Both the position numbers and the translations under genes were made by a program. Below the pieces are notes generated by a model. The model was not told where the DNA came from and did not search any database. It saw only the letters and a list, made by a program, of their open reading frames with translations. Of a DNA stretch of 42,178 nucleotides, positions 6,657 to 15,239 are shown in pieces; the first letter of the stretch is position 1; each line of letters opens with the position of its first letter. Origin of the DNA: Bacillota bacterium (lineage in GTDB: Bacteria; Bacillota; Dethiobacteria; DTU022). The DNA lies in contig JAAZLS010000079.1 in NCBI GenBank assembly GCA_012799185.1, positions 1-42,178 on the forward strand, read 5' to 3'.

Positions 6657-7661
6657 ATGAGCCAACGGGTTGGAACCCAAAGCGTATTACTAGACCCCCC
6701 ACCCTATTTAAGTGCTACGGCCACGGTGGGGGGCCCGATGGAAGGCCAGGGTCCCCTGGCCGGTGATATGGACCGTATCTACAACCGGCTTTTAGCCGGG
6801 GAGAAAAGTTTTGAGGCAGCCGAATTAAAGATGCTGGAAGAATGTTGTCTCCTGGCCCTGGGAAAGGGCAATTTGAATGTAGATGAGATCGACTATTTTA
6901 TTGCCGGGGATCTTCTAAACCAGACTATCAGCTCCGGGTTTTCTGCCCTTAAGCTCTCTATCCCCTACCTGGGGGTATATGGGGCCTGTTCCACCCTTAA
7001 CCTGGCCCTCTCCCTGGGGGCCTTACTGGTAGCCGGCGGGGTAGCCCAACATGTGATGGCGGCTACCTCCAGCCATAACAGCAGTGCCGAGCGACAGTAT
7101 CGTTATCCGACCGAATATGGTTTTAAACGCCCTCCCCATGCCCAGTGGACAGTTACCGGGGCGGGGGCGGGAATCATCAGCCGGGAGGGGGGCGGACCCA
7201 AAATTACGGCAATCACTACCGGTAAAGTGGTCGATTTGGGGGTAAAGGATCCCCTGGCCTTAGGGGCGGCGATGGCGCCCGCCGCCGCCTCCACCTTGAT
7301 CAGCCATTTCCAGGAGTTGGAGAGGGATCCCTCTTACTACGATCTAATCTTGACCGGGGACCTGGGGCAGGTGGGCCGGCAGGTGTACCAGGAGATAATG
7401 GTTCGCGAAGGATACAGTCTTCCCCGTTATCATGACTGTGGAACCATGATTTATAATTTGGAGCGGCAACCGGTGGATGCCGGGGGCAGCGGTTGTGCCT
7501 GTATTGCGGTAGTGGCCCTGGGGCATATCTACCAGCGGATCAGGAGAGGGGAGTTCAACCGAGTACTACTGGTTGCTACCGGCGCTTTACATAGCCCAAC
7601 CACCTGCCTGCAGGGTAATAGTATCCCGGTAATCGCCCATGCCCTGGCCCTGGAAAATTAA
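6657..7661 (+). CDS. spoVAD: Stage V sporulation protein AD
   Basis: This 334-aa soluble protein has a thiolase-like fold. Characteristic segments are YLGVYGACSTLNLALSLGA, the region around SSHNSSAERQYRYPTEYG, DLILTGDLGQVGRQV and the C-terminal NSIPVIAHALALE. SpoVAD binds calcium-dipicolinate and is required to load it into the spore core. It sits on the outer face of the spore inner membrane with the other SpoVA proteins. ATG 6657 follows GGGGGAAAAAG, 27 bp after spoVAC, and the length is normal for the family. Confidence 0.96.
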   Translation: MSQRVGTQSVLLDPPPYLSATATVGGPMEGQGPLAGDMDRIYNRLLAGEKSFEAAELKMLEECCLLALGKGNLNVDEIDYFIAGDLLNQTISSGFSALKLSIPYLGVYGACSTLNLALSLGALLVAGGVAQHVMAATSSHNSSAERQYRYPTEYGFKRPPHAQWTVTGAGAGIISREGGGPKITAITTGKVVDLGVKDPLALGAAMAPAAASTLISHFQELERDPSYYDLILTGDLGQVGRQVYQEIMVREGYSLPRYHDCGTMIYNLERQPVDAGGSGCACIAVVALGHIYQRIRRGEFNRVLLVATGALHSPTTCLQGNSIPVIAHALALEN

Positions 7662-7675
7662 GGGGGATTTTTAAA

Positions 7676-8026
7676 ATGGACTATTTAACAGCTTTTGTCG
7701 TAGGGGGCCTGTTTTGCCTCCTGGGACAGCTTTTATTTGATCTGACGCCTTTTTCACCGGGCCATATCCTAGCAGGATTTGTAGTCGCCGGGGGAGTTTT
7801 AGGGTCGGTCGGAGTTTATGATCGGTTAATTGAGTTTGCCGGTGCCGGTGCCTCCCTTCCTATAGCTAGTTTTGGAAACTCGTTAGTCAAAGGGGTCCTG
7901 TTAGAAGCCGAACGTCATGGTTTGATCGGGGTGCTAACCGGGATGTTTGAGCTGACCAGTAGCGGGATCGCCGCCGGCATAGTCTTTAGCTTTTTCATTG
8001 CGTTAATTTTTAATCCCAGGGGGTAA
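7676..8026 (+). CDS. spoVAE: Stage V sporulation protein AE (SpoVAEB type)
   Basis: This 116-aa membrane protein has AFVVGGLFCLLGQLLFDLT at the N-terminus. The FAGAGASLPIASFGNSLVKG motif is also seen in spoVAC of this operon, so the two are homologous. Three to four hydrophobic spans are visible. SpoVAE is part of the dipicolinic acid channel of the spore inner membrane. The SD is GGGGG with ATG 7676, and only 3 bp separate it from spoVAF. A SpoVAEA-type soluble partner, found in B. subtilis, is not present. Confidence 0.95.
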   Translation: MDYLTAFVVGGLFCLLGQLLFDLTPFSPGHILAGFVVAGGVLGSVGVYDRLIEFAGAGASLPIASFGNSLVKGVLLEAERHGLIGVLTGMFELTSSGIAAGIVFSFFIALIFNPRG

Positions 8027-8029
8027 CCC

Positions 8030-9514
8030 GTGGCTAGGCAACAGGAAACAGAGAAGGTATTTAAAAAGCTAGATGAAAACCTGGGTTATTTAAAAAAACG
8101 CCTGGATATCGGGGAAGTGAATTTTGACGTTATCCTCCGGGAACTGGCTATCGGTGGCAAGAAAAGTGCTTTCCTTTTTGTCGACGGCCTGACCAACAAC
8201 GAGGTTTTTACCCTCCTTCTGCAGATTTTAACCCGATTAAAAAAGGAAGATCTGCTTCCCAACCCGGTCCAAAAGCTAGTAGAGGAGGCCCTCCCCCATA
8301 TGGAGATCACCCTCTCCGAGGACCTGGAGGAGCTGATCAAAGAGGTTTTGGCCGGGCAGGTAGCCCTTTTTATCGATGGGGAGAGGCAGGCAGTTGTTAT
8401 CGATATCCGGGAATACCCGATTCGCTCACCGGAAGAACCGGATATTGAGAAAATAACCCGAGGCTCCCGAGACGGCTTTGTTGAGACCCTGGTTTTTAAC
8501 GTGGCCTTGATCCGCCGTCGGATTAGGGATCCCCAGCTCCGGGTAGAGGCGATTAAAATTGGGCGTCGCTCCAGTAGTGACGTGGTTCTTATGTATATCA
8601 AGGATATTGCCTCTCCGTCAATCATAGAAGGGATCCGGTCGCGCATTAACCGTATCGATGCCGATGCCTTCCCGATGGCGGAGAAATCGCTGGAGGAATC
8701 GATCGCCGGGTCCTCCTGGAATCCTTTCCCAAAGGTCCGCTACACGGAACGGCCCGATGTGGCGGCGGCGACCCTCCTGGAGGGTCACGTGGTGATCTTG
8801 GTCGATACCTCGCCCTCAGTAATGGTGGCCCCGGTTACTTTTTTTCACCACCTCCAGCATGCCGAAGAGTACCGGCATAACTCTTTAACCGGCACCTATA
8901 TTCGCTGGGTACGGGCGGCGGGGGTCTTGCTCTCCTTTTTCCTCATACCGGTTTGGTTGCTGTTGGCAACGGAGGCCAAGTATCTCCCTCCCTTCCTCTC
9001 CTTTATCGGTCCCAAGGAAAAGGCCAATTTGCCGTTATTTCTTCAATTTGTAATCGCCCATTTCGGCCTGGATCTCATCCGGATGGCCAGTGTTCATACC
9101 CCCACCCCCTTTGCGACTGCCTTGGGGCTGGTGGGGGCCCTGTTAATCGGTGAGATTGCTGTCGAGGTCGGTTTTTTTACCCCGGAGGTACTATTGTACA
9201 CCGGTATTATTGCGATCGGTGTATTTTCGACCCCCAGCTGGGAATTAAGTATGGCCAACCGGGTGGTGTTATTGGCCCAGATTGTGCTCACCGGGCTATT
9301 CAAGTTGCCCGGATTGTTGATCGGGGCGGGCCTTTTGCTATTGGGGTTGGCTACCACCAAATCCTTTGGATTTCCTTATCTCTGGCCGCTGATCCCCTTC
9401 GAAGGGAAGGCGCTTTTCCGGATCTTTTACCGGCAACCCTTCTATGCCCAGCGATTTCGCCCCGGTTTTCTCCAAACTATCGATCGGGACCGGCTTAAAG
9501 AGCCCCCCAAATAG
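8030..9514 (+). CDS. spoVAF: Stage V sporulation protein AF (GerA-family membrane protein)
   Basis: This 494-aa protein is related to the A subunit of spore germinant receptors. The N-terminal cytoplasmic part (about 1-280) contains GGKKSAFLFVDGLTNNEVFT and the GERQAVVIDIREYPIRSPEE block. The membrane part (about 295-460) carries several spans, for example LLSFFLIPVWLLLATEAKYL. It ends with a short cytoplasmic tail. In B. subtilis SpoVAF works with FigP in an ion channel that amplifies germination. The start is GTG 8030, close after spoVAE. It is the last gene of the spoVA operon. Confidence 0.93.
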   Translation: MARQQETEKVFKKLDENLGYLKKRLDIGEVNFDVILRELAIGGKKSAFLFVDGLTNNEVFTLLLQILTRLKKEDLLPNPVQKLVEEALPHMEITLSEDLEELIKEVLAGQVALFIDGERQAVVIDIREYPIRSPEEPDIEKITRGSRDGFVETLVFNVALIRRRIRDPQLRVEAIKIGRRSSSDVVLMYIKDIASPSIIEGIRSRINRIDADAFPMAEKSLEESIAGSSWNPFPKVRYTERPDVAAATLLEGHVVILVDTSPSVMVAPVTFFHHLQHAEEYRHNSLTGTYIRWVRAAGVLLSFFLIPVWLLLATEAKYLPPFLSFIGPKEKANLPLFLQFVIAHFGLDLIRMASVHTPTPFATALGLVGALLIGEIAVEVGFFTPEVLLYTGIIAIGVFSTPSWELSMANRVVLLAQIVLTGLFKLPGLLIGAGLLLLGLATTKSFGFPYLWPLIPFEGKALFRIFYRQPFYAQRFRPGFLQTIDRDRLKEPPK

Positions 9515-9539
9515 CCCGGGGTCGGGGCCTCCCTATTTA

Positions 9540-9548
9540 TGGTATAAT
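9540..9548 (+). promoter_or_regulatory. Candidate extended -10 vegetative promoter
   Basis: TGGTATAAT is a perfect -10 hexamer with the upstream TGN extension. No good -35 lies 17 bp upstream, which is usual for extended -10 promoters. It sits in the 86-bp gap after spoVAF, 52 bp before the TTG start of the next gene, and marks the switch from sporulation to housekeeping genes. Confidence 0.55.
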
Positions 9549-9600
9549 TAGTGCGGATATTTAACCGCTTAAGGTTTTCAACCAGTAGGAGGTTTAACCA

Positions 9601-11574
9601 TTGGGGTTGCTCATTCCCTGTTCCGCCAAAAATTTTGATACCCTGGCGGGGGTACTGGCTGCCAGTAAAATTTATGCTGGAAGTAGACCCTATCTTATGA
9701 CGCCGCCGGCCCAAAAAATTAAAGCCTTTCTTGCTGTATACCCCCGGCTCCTCCCCCCGGTTATCGGCGGCGAACCGCCGGCTAATCCGGGCTTAGTAGT
9801 GGTGTTGGGACCGTGTCCCGGCGGGGTATCCGAATCTTACCGGGCGGTACTAAGCCGGGCAAAGGATATCCATCTCTTTTCCAACTGCCCCGCCGATCGG
9901 GATCTCTTCCCGGGGGCCCGACCGTTCCTCCGGGCGGTGGCGGCGGTGACTACGATCTTAGTGGAAGAGATCCGCCGGCGCAATATTCCTTTAAGCGATT
10001 CCGAGGCCGGCCTGCTGGCTTTAGGGATCTACGAGGCGACCGAGGCGCTTACCTCCCCGGTTACTACCGCGCTCGATGTAACGGCGGTGCAATATCTCTG
10101 GGAATCCGGCCTGGAGCTGGGGATTTTAAGAACGGGGCTCCAGTGTGGTGATAATGCCGCATCCACTATCGTTACTCCCCGGGTCCCGCCGGGAAATGCA
10201 ACGGGGCCGCCGGGGGTTAGCAGCGATAGTAAGGAAGAGGAAGGTTTTAACGATGATCTGCCGGGGGAACCGGCCTGGTTAGGGTGGGAAAGCCTACTCC
10301 CTCTGTTGGCCGGTAAGGTCCCGGAGCGGTTCCGGGGCAAGTTACTGTTGGTAGGGCAGGCGGCAGCGCGGCGGGAATCGGAGGTCTACCTGGTAGGGGG
10401 GATAATCCGCGATCTCCTCCTGGGGAGGGAGCCGGCCAACGATCTCGATTTAATCGTTATCCCCGCAGCGATCCCCCTGGCCCAGGATTTACAGAAGAAG
10501 CTGGGGGGAAAAATAGTTACCTATGAAGAACTGGGTACCGCCACCCTCTTTTTACCCGGTGGTACCCGCCTGGATTTGGCCACCGCCCGCCGGGAACTTT
10601 ATCCCTTGCCGGGCGCCTTACCCCGGGTCCAACCCTCCAACCTCAAATTTGATCTCTATCGGCGGGATTTTACCATTAATTCGATGGCCTGTTCACTGCT
10701 TCCGGAATCTTTCGGGCAATTATTTGACTATTTTGGCGGGCGTCGGGATCTTGTTGACGGCCTGCTACGCACGATGTACAACCTAAGTTTTGTTGATGAT
10801 CCCCTGCGGATCTTGCGGGCGGTACGCTTTGAAAAAAGGTTAAATTTCCGTTTGGAAGATAGCACCCGAAAATCGATGCTTAAGGCCATCAATGGCCGGG
10901 CCCTGGAAAAGGTAAGCCGGCACCGCCTGGCTCAGGAAATGAATGCCCTCTACCTGGAACCGGATCCCCCGGGGATATTAAAAAGATTGGCCGAATTGGG
11001 AGCCCTCGGTTTTATCTATCCCCGCCTGCAGACCTCTGCCGCTACTTGGCAGCGCTTGGACCGGATGGCCGAGGCGCTCCGCTTAACCCGGCATTGGGAT
11101 TGGGAGAGTCCCCCCGAGCTCGTCCCGGCTTACCTTTCCGCCTTGCTTTACGATATGGAGGAGGACGGAAGAGTAGTGCTGTTAAGCCGACTATTTCTTT
11201 CCCGGGCCGGTTCCCGGCGGGTACTTGCCGCCTGTGCCGGTACCCCCCGGGTTCTGCGCCAGCTTTCAAGGGGGGAGCTCCGGCCCAGTACCCTGGTTAG
11301 GCTGTTGCAGGATTTCCCCCCGGAGGGGATACTTCTAACCTACCTTTTGGCGGAGAGCGGGCCGGCCCGGGAACAGCTGGAGGCCTATGTGAATCAGTTT
11401 CGCCGGGTGCGTACCCGTCTCGGGGGCAATGATTTAATCGCAATGGGGTTATCCCCCGGTCCTATTTTTCAGCGTATCTTAAAAGGTCTCCGGGAGGCGG
11501 TGCTAGATGGGCGGGTCCACTCGTTGGAGGAGGAACGAGACTATATAAAATCTTTTATTCAAAGGGAGGGTTAA
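9601..11574 (+). CDS. CCA-adding/poly(A) polymerase-type nucleotidyltransferase fused to a degenerate DHH domain
   Basis: This 657-aa protein starts at TTG 9601, with AGGAGGT just upstream. Residues about 260-560 form a class II tRNA nucleotidyltransferase: VYLVGGIIRDLLLG, the metal motif DLDLI, GTATLFLPGGTRLDLATARRE (first 20 residues) and RRDFTINSMA. They would build or repair tRNA 3' CCA, or add A residues. Residues 1-180 align by eye with the DHH phosphoesterase part of known DHH-CBS-nucleotidyltransferase fusions (FDTLAGVLAASKIYAG; LGIYEATEALTSPVTTALD). The metal-binding signature is lost: the DHH triplet reads SNC at 94-96 and the usual EDTG reads EATE. The CBS pair normally between the halves is replaced by a low-complexity linker (about 185-228). 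Confidence 0.85.
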   Translation: MGLLIPCSAKNFDTLAGVLAASKIYAGSRPYLMTPPAQKIKAFLAVYPRLLPPVIGGEPPANPGLVVVLGPCPGGVSESYRAVLSRAKDIHLFSNCPADRDLFPGARPFLRAVAAVTTILVEEIRRRNIPLSDSEAGLLALGIYEATEALTSPVTTALDVTAVQYLWESGLELGILRTGLQCGDNAASTIVTPRVPPGNATGPPGVSSDSKEEEGFNDDLPGEPAWLGWESLLPLLAGKVPERFRGKLLLVGQAAARRESEVYLVGGIIRDLLLGREPANDLDLIVIPAAIPLAQDLQKKLGGKIVTYEELGTATLFLPGGTRLDLATARRELYPLPGALPRVQPSNLKFDLYRRDFTINSMACSLLPESFGQLFDYFGGRRDLVDGLLRTMYNLSFVDDPLRILRAVRFEKRLNFRLEDSTRKSMLKAINGRALEKVSRHRLAQEMNALYLEPDPPGILKRLAELGALGFIYPRLQTSAATWQRLDRMAEALRLTRHWDWESPPELVPAYLSALLYDMEEDGRVVLLSRLFLSRAGSRRVLAACAGTPRVLRQLSRGELRPSTLVRLLQDFPPEGILLTYLLAESGPAREQLEAYVNQFRRVRTRLGGNDLIAMGLSPGPIFQRILKGLREAVLDGRVHSLEEERDYIKSFIQREG

Positions 11575-11580
11575 CCGCCG

Positions 11581-12201
11581 GTGGGAGATTTTATCTATCA
11601 AGCTGTTCTACGCCTTCCGGTTTTATTGATCGCGATTACTGTTCATGAATATGCTCACGCCCGGGTAGCTTACTATTATGGTGATCCTACCGCCAAGGCC
11701 CAGGGACGGTTGAGCTTGAACCCGCTGGTCCACCTGGATCCCCTGGGGGCCCTTATGCTGCTAACTGTCGGGATCGGTTGGGCCAAGCCGGTACCGATAA
11801 ATCCCTACAATTTCCGGGACTACCGTTCCGGTTTACTATGGGTTTCCTTTGCCGGGCCGCTGGCGAACTTTATACTGGCGTTTGCTAGCCTTTTTCTACT
11901 ACGGATTGTCCGGTGGGATTTTATTGGGGGGCAGACCCTATTCCTGCTCTTATATGTACAGGCAACCATAAATATTGCCTTGGGAGTATTTAACCTGGTC
12001 CCTGTCCCCCCGCTGGATGGCTCCAAAATATTTGCATCGCTGGCCCGGGGCCCGGTATTGGCTTTTTATCGCCGGTTTGAGCCCTATGCTCCCCTTCTCC
12101 TGGTGGTATTGCTTATTACCGGCTTCCTAGGCAGGATTATCTGGCCGGTTACGGAAATTATTAAACAGGGAATGCTCCGGATATTGCAATTTATATCCTA
12201 G
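11581..12201 (+). CDS. Site-2 protease family (M50) membrane metalloprotease
   Basis: The 206-aa protein has the zinc motif HEYAH (TVHEYAHARVAYYYGDPTA) near residue 20. The third ligand region is NLVPVPPLDGSKI around residues 139-151. Together these define the short S2P/YwhC-like class with four to five membrane spans and no PDZ domain. Such proteins cleave substrates within the membrane; the target is unknown here. GTG 11581 starts 7 bp after the preceding stop, so the two genes are probably cotranscribed. The position just before trpS and scpA-scpB is commonly seen in Clostridia. Confidence 0.9.
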   Translation: MGDFIYQAVLRLPVLLIAITVHEYAHARVAYYYGDPTAKAQGRLSLNPLVHLDPLGALMLLTVGIGWAKPVPINPYNFRDYRSGLLWVSFAGPLANFILAFASLFLLRIVRWDFIGGQTLFLLLYVQATINIALGVFNLVPVPPLDGSKIFASLARGPVLAFYRRFEPYAPLLLVVLLITGFLGRIIWPVTEIIKQGMLRILQFIS

Positions 12202-12231
12202 GCCATAAACTTGTTATCGAGGTGAACGGTT

Positions 12232-13212
12232 ATGGGAAATAAAAAAGTTGTGCTGAGCGGAATGCGCCCCAGCGGTCCCCTGCACCTGGGAAACTATAGC
12301 GTATTAAAGGATTGGATCCGGCTTCAGGAAGAGCATGACTGTTATTACTTTATTGCTGATTGGCATGCTTTAACCACCGGTTACCGGGAAACCGGGGAAT
12401 TATCCGGGAATATTCAGGAGATGTTGTTGGATTGGCTTAGTGCCGGGTTGGACCCGGAGCGGTCGGTGCTCTTCCGCCAGTCGGCGGTCCTGGAGCAGGC
12501 GGAGCTCTACCTGCTACTGGCCATGATTACCCCCATTGCCTGGTTAGAGCGTTGCCCGACCTTTAAGGAACAGCTCAGGGAGTTAAAGGGAAAAGAGATT
12601 AACACCTACGGTTTTTTAGGTTATCCGTTATTGCAGGCGGCGGATATATTAGCCTACCGTGCCGATGCAGTTCCGGTAGGGGAGGACCAGGCGCCCCATT
12701 TGGAGATAACCCGGGAAATCGCCCGGCGATTTAATCACCTGTACCGGAAGGTATTTCCTGAACCAGAGAGCCTCTTTGGCTCTGCATCGCTGGTGCCGGG
12801 GACAGACGGTCGAAAGATGAGTAAAAGTTACGATAATTACATTGTTCTCTCCGCCTCTCCGGAGGAGATTAAGAAAAAAATTCGCTCGATGATCACCGAT
12901 CCTCGGCGGGCCCGGCGCAGTGATCCGGGGCGGCCCGATGTATGCACAGTTTATGAATTTCAGAAGGTCTTTAACCCGGGGGAGCGGCAAGAGATCGAAG
13001 AGAGTTGCCGGCAGGCCGGTATCGGATGTGTCCAGTGCAAGGAGCGGTTGGCTAGTCGTCTCTGCCGATACCTAGAACCCTTTGCCGAAAAGCGGCGGGA
13101 GCTACAAGGTAAACCCCACCGGTTACAGGAAATCCTGGAGGCGGGGAACCAGAAGGCGGCCCGGGTGGCCCGGCAAACCTTGGAGATGGTGCGGGAGGCA
13201 ATGCAACTATAA
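12232..13212 (+). CDS. trpS: Tryptophanyl-tRNA synthetase
   Basis: This is a 326-aa class I synthetase of the short bacterial type. The HIGH-like motif is PSGPLHLGNY near residue 13, and KMSKSYDNYIVL carries the KMSKS loop. EDQAPHLEITREIARRFN and YGFLGYPLLQAADILAYRAD (20 residues) shape the active site. It charges tRNA-Trp with tryptophan. ATG 12232 follows GAGGTGAACGGTT. The 30-bp upstream gap leaves no room for a T-box leader, so tryptophan-dependent T-box control can be excluded at this site. Confidence 0.96.
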   Translation: MGNKKVVLSGMRPSGPLHLGNYSVLKDWIRLQEEHDCYYFIADWHALTTGYRETGELSGNIQEMLLDWLSAGLDPERSVLFRQSAVLEQAELYLLLAMITPIAWLERCPTFKEQLRELKGKEINTYGFLGYPLLQAADILAYRADAVPVGEDQAPHLEITREIARRFNHLYRKVFPEPESLFGSASLVPGTDGRKMSKSYDNYIVLSASPEEIKKKIRSMITDPRRARRSDPGRPDVCTVYEFQKVFNPGERQEIEESCRQAGIGCVQCKERLASRLCRYLEPFAEKRRELQGKPHRLQEILEAGNQKAARVARQTLEMVREAMQL

Positions 13213-13234
13213 AGGGATAAACGAGGTACTAGAC

Positions 13235-14023
13235 ATGGAACAGTCGGGCTGTACGATCCGGTTACCGGTTTTTGAGGGCCCCTTCGATCTTCTGTTTCAT
13301 CTGATTACCAGGGCGGAAGTTGATATCTGGTTAGTATCGATTGCTGAAATTACCGATCAATACCTGGATTACCTTCAGTCGATGCGGGAGCTTAACCTGG
13401 ATCTGGCCAGTGAATTCCTGGTAATGGCGGCTACGTTACTGCGGTTGAAATCAAAGATGCTCCTACCGCTCCCTTCCCGGGAAGAGGAGGAAGAAGAAGA
13501 GCTATTTGCGTTCAGCTCCCCGGAGGAGCTTTTCAGCCGGCTGGAGGAATACCGCTCTTTTAAGGCGGTTGCCGAACAGCTAAAAGCAAAAGAGGCGGAT
13601 CAGCAAAAGATATTTCTACGTTCTACCAGCGGCAAGAAGGTACTGGTGTCGGACCGGCGGCAACAATCTTATTATACCCTTTGGGGTGGGGTTCAGGCAC
13701 TCCAGGAGATTATGCAGCGCCACCGGGAGCAGGCCGCCGCTATCTCCAGTGCTCCTTATCTCCCCTCCGAAAAATACTCCCTGCGGGAGAAGATCGGTCT
13801 CGTTTTACGCCGGCTACGCCATCGGGAGGGACCGGTTACTTTTCGGGCGCTCATCGCTGAAAACGGGGAGCTAATTTATACCTTTATTGCCCTCCTCGAA
13901 TTGGTTCGCCGTCAAAAAATTGCACTTTTTCAAGATCGACTTTTCGGGACAATCCTGATTTATGCCGGCCGGAAGAGGGAGGAAAACGGTAATGGATCCA
14001 ATAAAAGCGAAAGCGCTAATTGA
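13235..14023 (+). CDS. scpA: Segregation and condensation protein A
   Basis: The listed frame runs from 13082, but the real start is ATG 13235, behind CGAGGT. From there MEQSGCTIRLPVFEGPFDLL shows the kleisin N-terminus, giving 262 aa. EFLVMAATLLRLKSKMLLP is typical, followed by an acidic linker (REEEEEEELF) and a winged-helix C-terminus (VTFRALIAENGELIYTFIAL). ScpA is the kleisin that bridges SMC heads, together with ScpB, in chromosome condensation and segregation. The start overlaps no upstream coding and scpB overlaps its 3' end. Confidence 0.95.
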   Translation: MEQSGCTIRLPVFEGPFDLLFHLITRAEVDIWLVSIAEITDQYLDYLQSMRELNLDLASEFLVMAATLLRLKSKMLLPLPSREEEEEEELFAFSSPEELFSRLEEYRSFKAVAEQLKAKEADQQKIFLRSTSGKKVLVSDRRQQSYYTLWGGVQALQEIMQRHREQAAAISSAPYLPSEKYSLREKIGLVLRRLRHREGPVTFRALIAENGELIYTFIALLELVRRQKIALFQDRLFGTILIYAGRKREENGNGSNKSESAN

Positions 14024-14564
14024 GGCTGTCCTTTTTTTACATGAAGAGCCGGTTAAACTTAGCCAGCTGGGCCGGGTAATACCCCTTCCCCCGGAGCAGA
14101 TAGCCAAACTACTCGAGGAGCTTAAAGCAGAGCTAAACTGCCCGGCTCGGGGCCTAAGGATTTTTGAACGGGCCGGCGGTTACCAGGTGGGCACCCGCCC
14201 GGATCTGGCCCCCTATTTAGAGGAACTTTTTGCCGATGATACCACCGGTAAACTATCATCGGCCGCCCTGGAAACCCTGGCGATCATTGCCTACCGTCAA
14301 CCGATAATTCGCGTGGAAATAGAATCAATTCGGGGAGTAAAATGTGATCATGTTTTAGATAACCTTCTCCGGCGAAAACTTATTCGAATTACCGGGAGGA
14401 AACCGGGGCCCGGCCGGCCTTTTATCTATCGGACTACCCCCGAATTCTTAAAATATTTTGGTTTACCGGATCTCTCCTCCTTGCCGCCTCTTGAGAGCCC
14501 TACTTATAATAAAACCGAAAAGGAAGAGGTGCAGAATTCGGAGGAGCCGGTCGAAAGGATTTAG
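13992..14564 (+). CDS. scpB: Segregation and condensation protein B
   Basis: The start is ATG 13992 (GAGGAAAACGGTA upstream), not 13962; this gives 190 aa. The two winged-helix domains are visible: IEAVLFLHEEPVKLSQL at the N-terminus, then LSSAALETLAIIAYRQPIIR, RGVKCDHVLDNLLRRKLI and the C-terminal FIYRTTPEFLKYFGL. ScpB dimers bind ScpA and the SMC complex. The gene overlaps the end of scpA by 32 bp, consistent with coupled translation. The acidic tail after residue 165 varies in the family. Confidence 0.95.
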   Translation: MDPIKAKALIEAVLFLHEEPVKLSQLGRVIPLPPEQIAKLLEELKAELNCPARGLRIFERAGGYQVGTRPDLAPYLEELFADDTTGKLSSAALETLAIIAYRQPIIRVEIESIRGVKCDHVLDNLLRRKLIRITGRKPGPGRPFIYRTTPEFLKYFGLPDLSSLPPLESPTYNKTEKEEVQNSEEPVERI

Positions 14565-14625
14565 CCGGCGCATCCTGTTAGGGTTCTTCCCCGGCCTGAA
14601 TATAGCTGTTTTTAATAGAATAGTT

Positions 14626-14673
14626 GGGCAAATTAAAACCGCTGGGGCTGGACCGGGCGGTTTTAATTTGCCC
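14626..14673. repeat. Perfect 17-bp inverted repeat between scpB and the DUF2953 gene
   Basis: GGGCAAATTAAAACCGC (14626-14642) and its exact reverse complement (14657-14673) flank a 14-nt loop. The 160-bp gap holds no ORF that looks real. There is no T run after the second arm, so it is not a standard terminator. It could act as an mRNA stabiliser or processing site, or be a copy of a dispersed element. Confidence 0.75.
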
Positions 14674-14724
14674 TGTTCTGGCCTGCTCTTGGGGGCGCCG
14701 CGATGGGCCGGGGAGGATGAATAA

Positions 14725-15237
14725 ATGGCGGCAGGTCTCTGGTTGCTTACCGTTGTATTGCTTCTTTCTGCCTTCTACTACTTGTGGCCGCTACGCATAT
14801 TTATCCGGTACCTTAGGAAAAATAGTAACGCAAAATTTAAGGTGTACCTATTGATTGGGAGCCGGAGGATCCGGCTTGGGATGGCTCCAGGCGGGGGTGG
14901 GGGGGCGGCATTAAACCAGGATCTTTTCAGAAAACTGGCCGGTGAAGGGAAAAAATATCGCCGGCAGCTGTACTTTAATCGATTTCTCCTCCGGGTTGAA
15001 CTGGGGTTTGAAAATCCAGCGATTACCGGGATGGCGATCGGGGGGGGATGGGCACTGGGGGGGAGATTCCTGCCCCTTCTGTTGAAATACTTTCATTTTA
15101 GGACCCGGCCCCTGGTTACAATCATCCCCGATTTCCATCATCGCGGTTTAAGGGTCTTATGGGAAGGGGAGCTGGTCGCTCCCTTATGGCTATGGATAAG
15201 ACTGTGGTCTTTACTAAAAATAAGCAGGAGGTCCTGA
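14725..15237 (+). CDS. DUF2953 family protein (YtfI-like)
   Basis: The 170-aa protein begins with a membrane span (LWLLTVVLLLSAFYYLWPL) and has a basic middle. The C-terminal half (LVTIIPDFHHRGLRVLWEGE, then LWLWIRLWSLLKISRR) resembles DUF2953 proteins such as B. subtilis YtfI. It is shorter than many members, mostly in the middle, where a glycine-rich segment stands. The function is not known. It is immediately followed by ytfJ, the usual partner in Firmicutes, which supports the family call and a sporulation link. The SD is GGGGAGGATGAATAA before ATG 14725. Confidence 0.7.
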   Translation: MAAGLWLLTVVLLLSAFYYLWPLRIFIRYLRKNSNAKFKVYLLIGSRRIRLGMAPGGGGGAALNQDLFRKLAGEGKKYRRQLYFNRFLLRVELGFENPAITGMAIGGGWALGGRFLPLLLKYFHFRTRPLVTIIPDFHHRGLRVLWEGELVAPLWLWIRLWSLLKISRRS

Positions 15238-15239
15238 GG

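Noticed and set aside
8086-8646. 186-aa minus-strand ORF opposite spoVAF
   Set aside because: Shadow ORF, low complexity (S/R-rich), and spoVAF on the other strand is certain.
12202-12231. T-box leader for trpS
   Set aside because: Only 30 bp separate trpS from the previous gene and no T-box sequence is present.
13082-13234. 51-residue N-terminal extension of ScpA in the track
   Set aside because: It lies inside trpS in another frame. ATG 13235 has an SD and gives the normal ScpA N-terminus.
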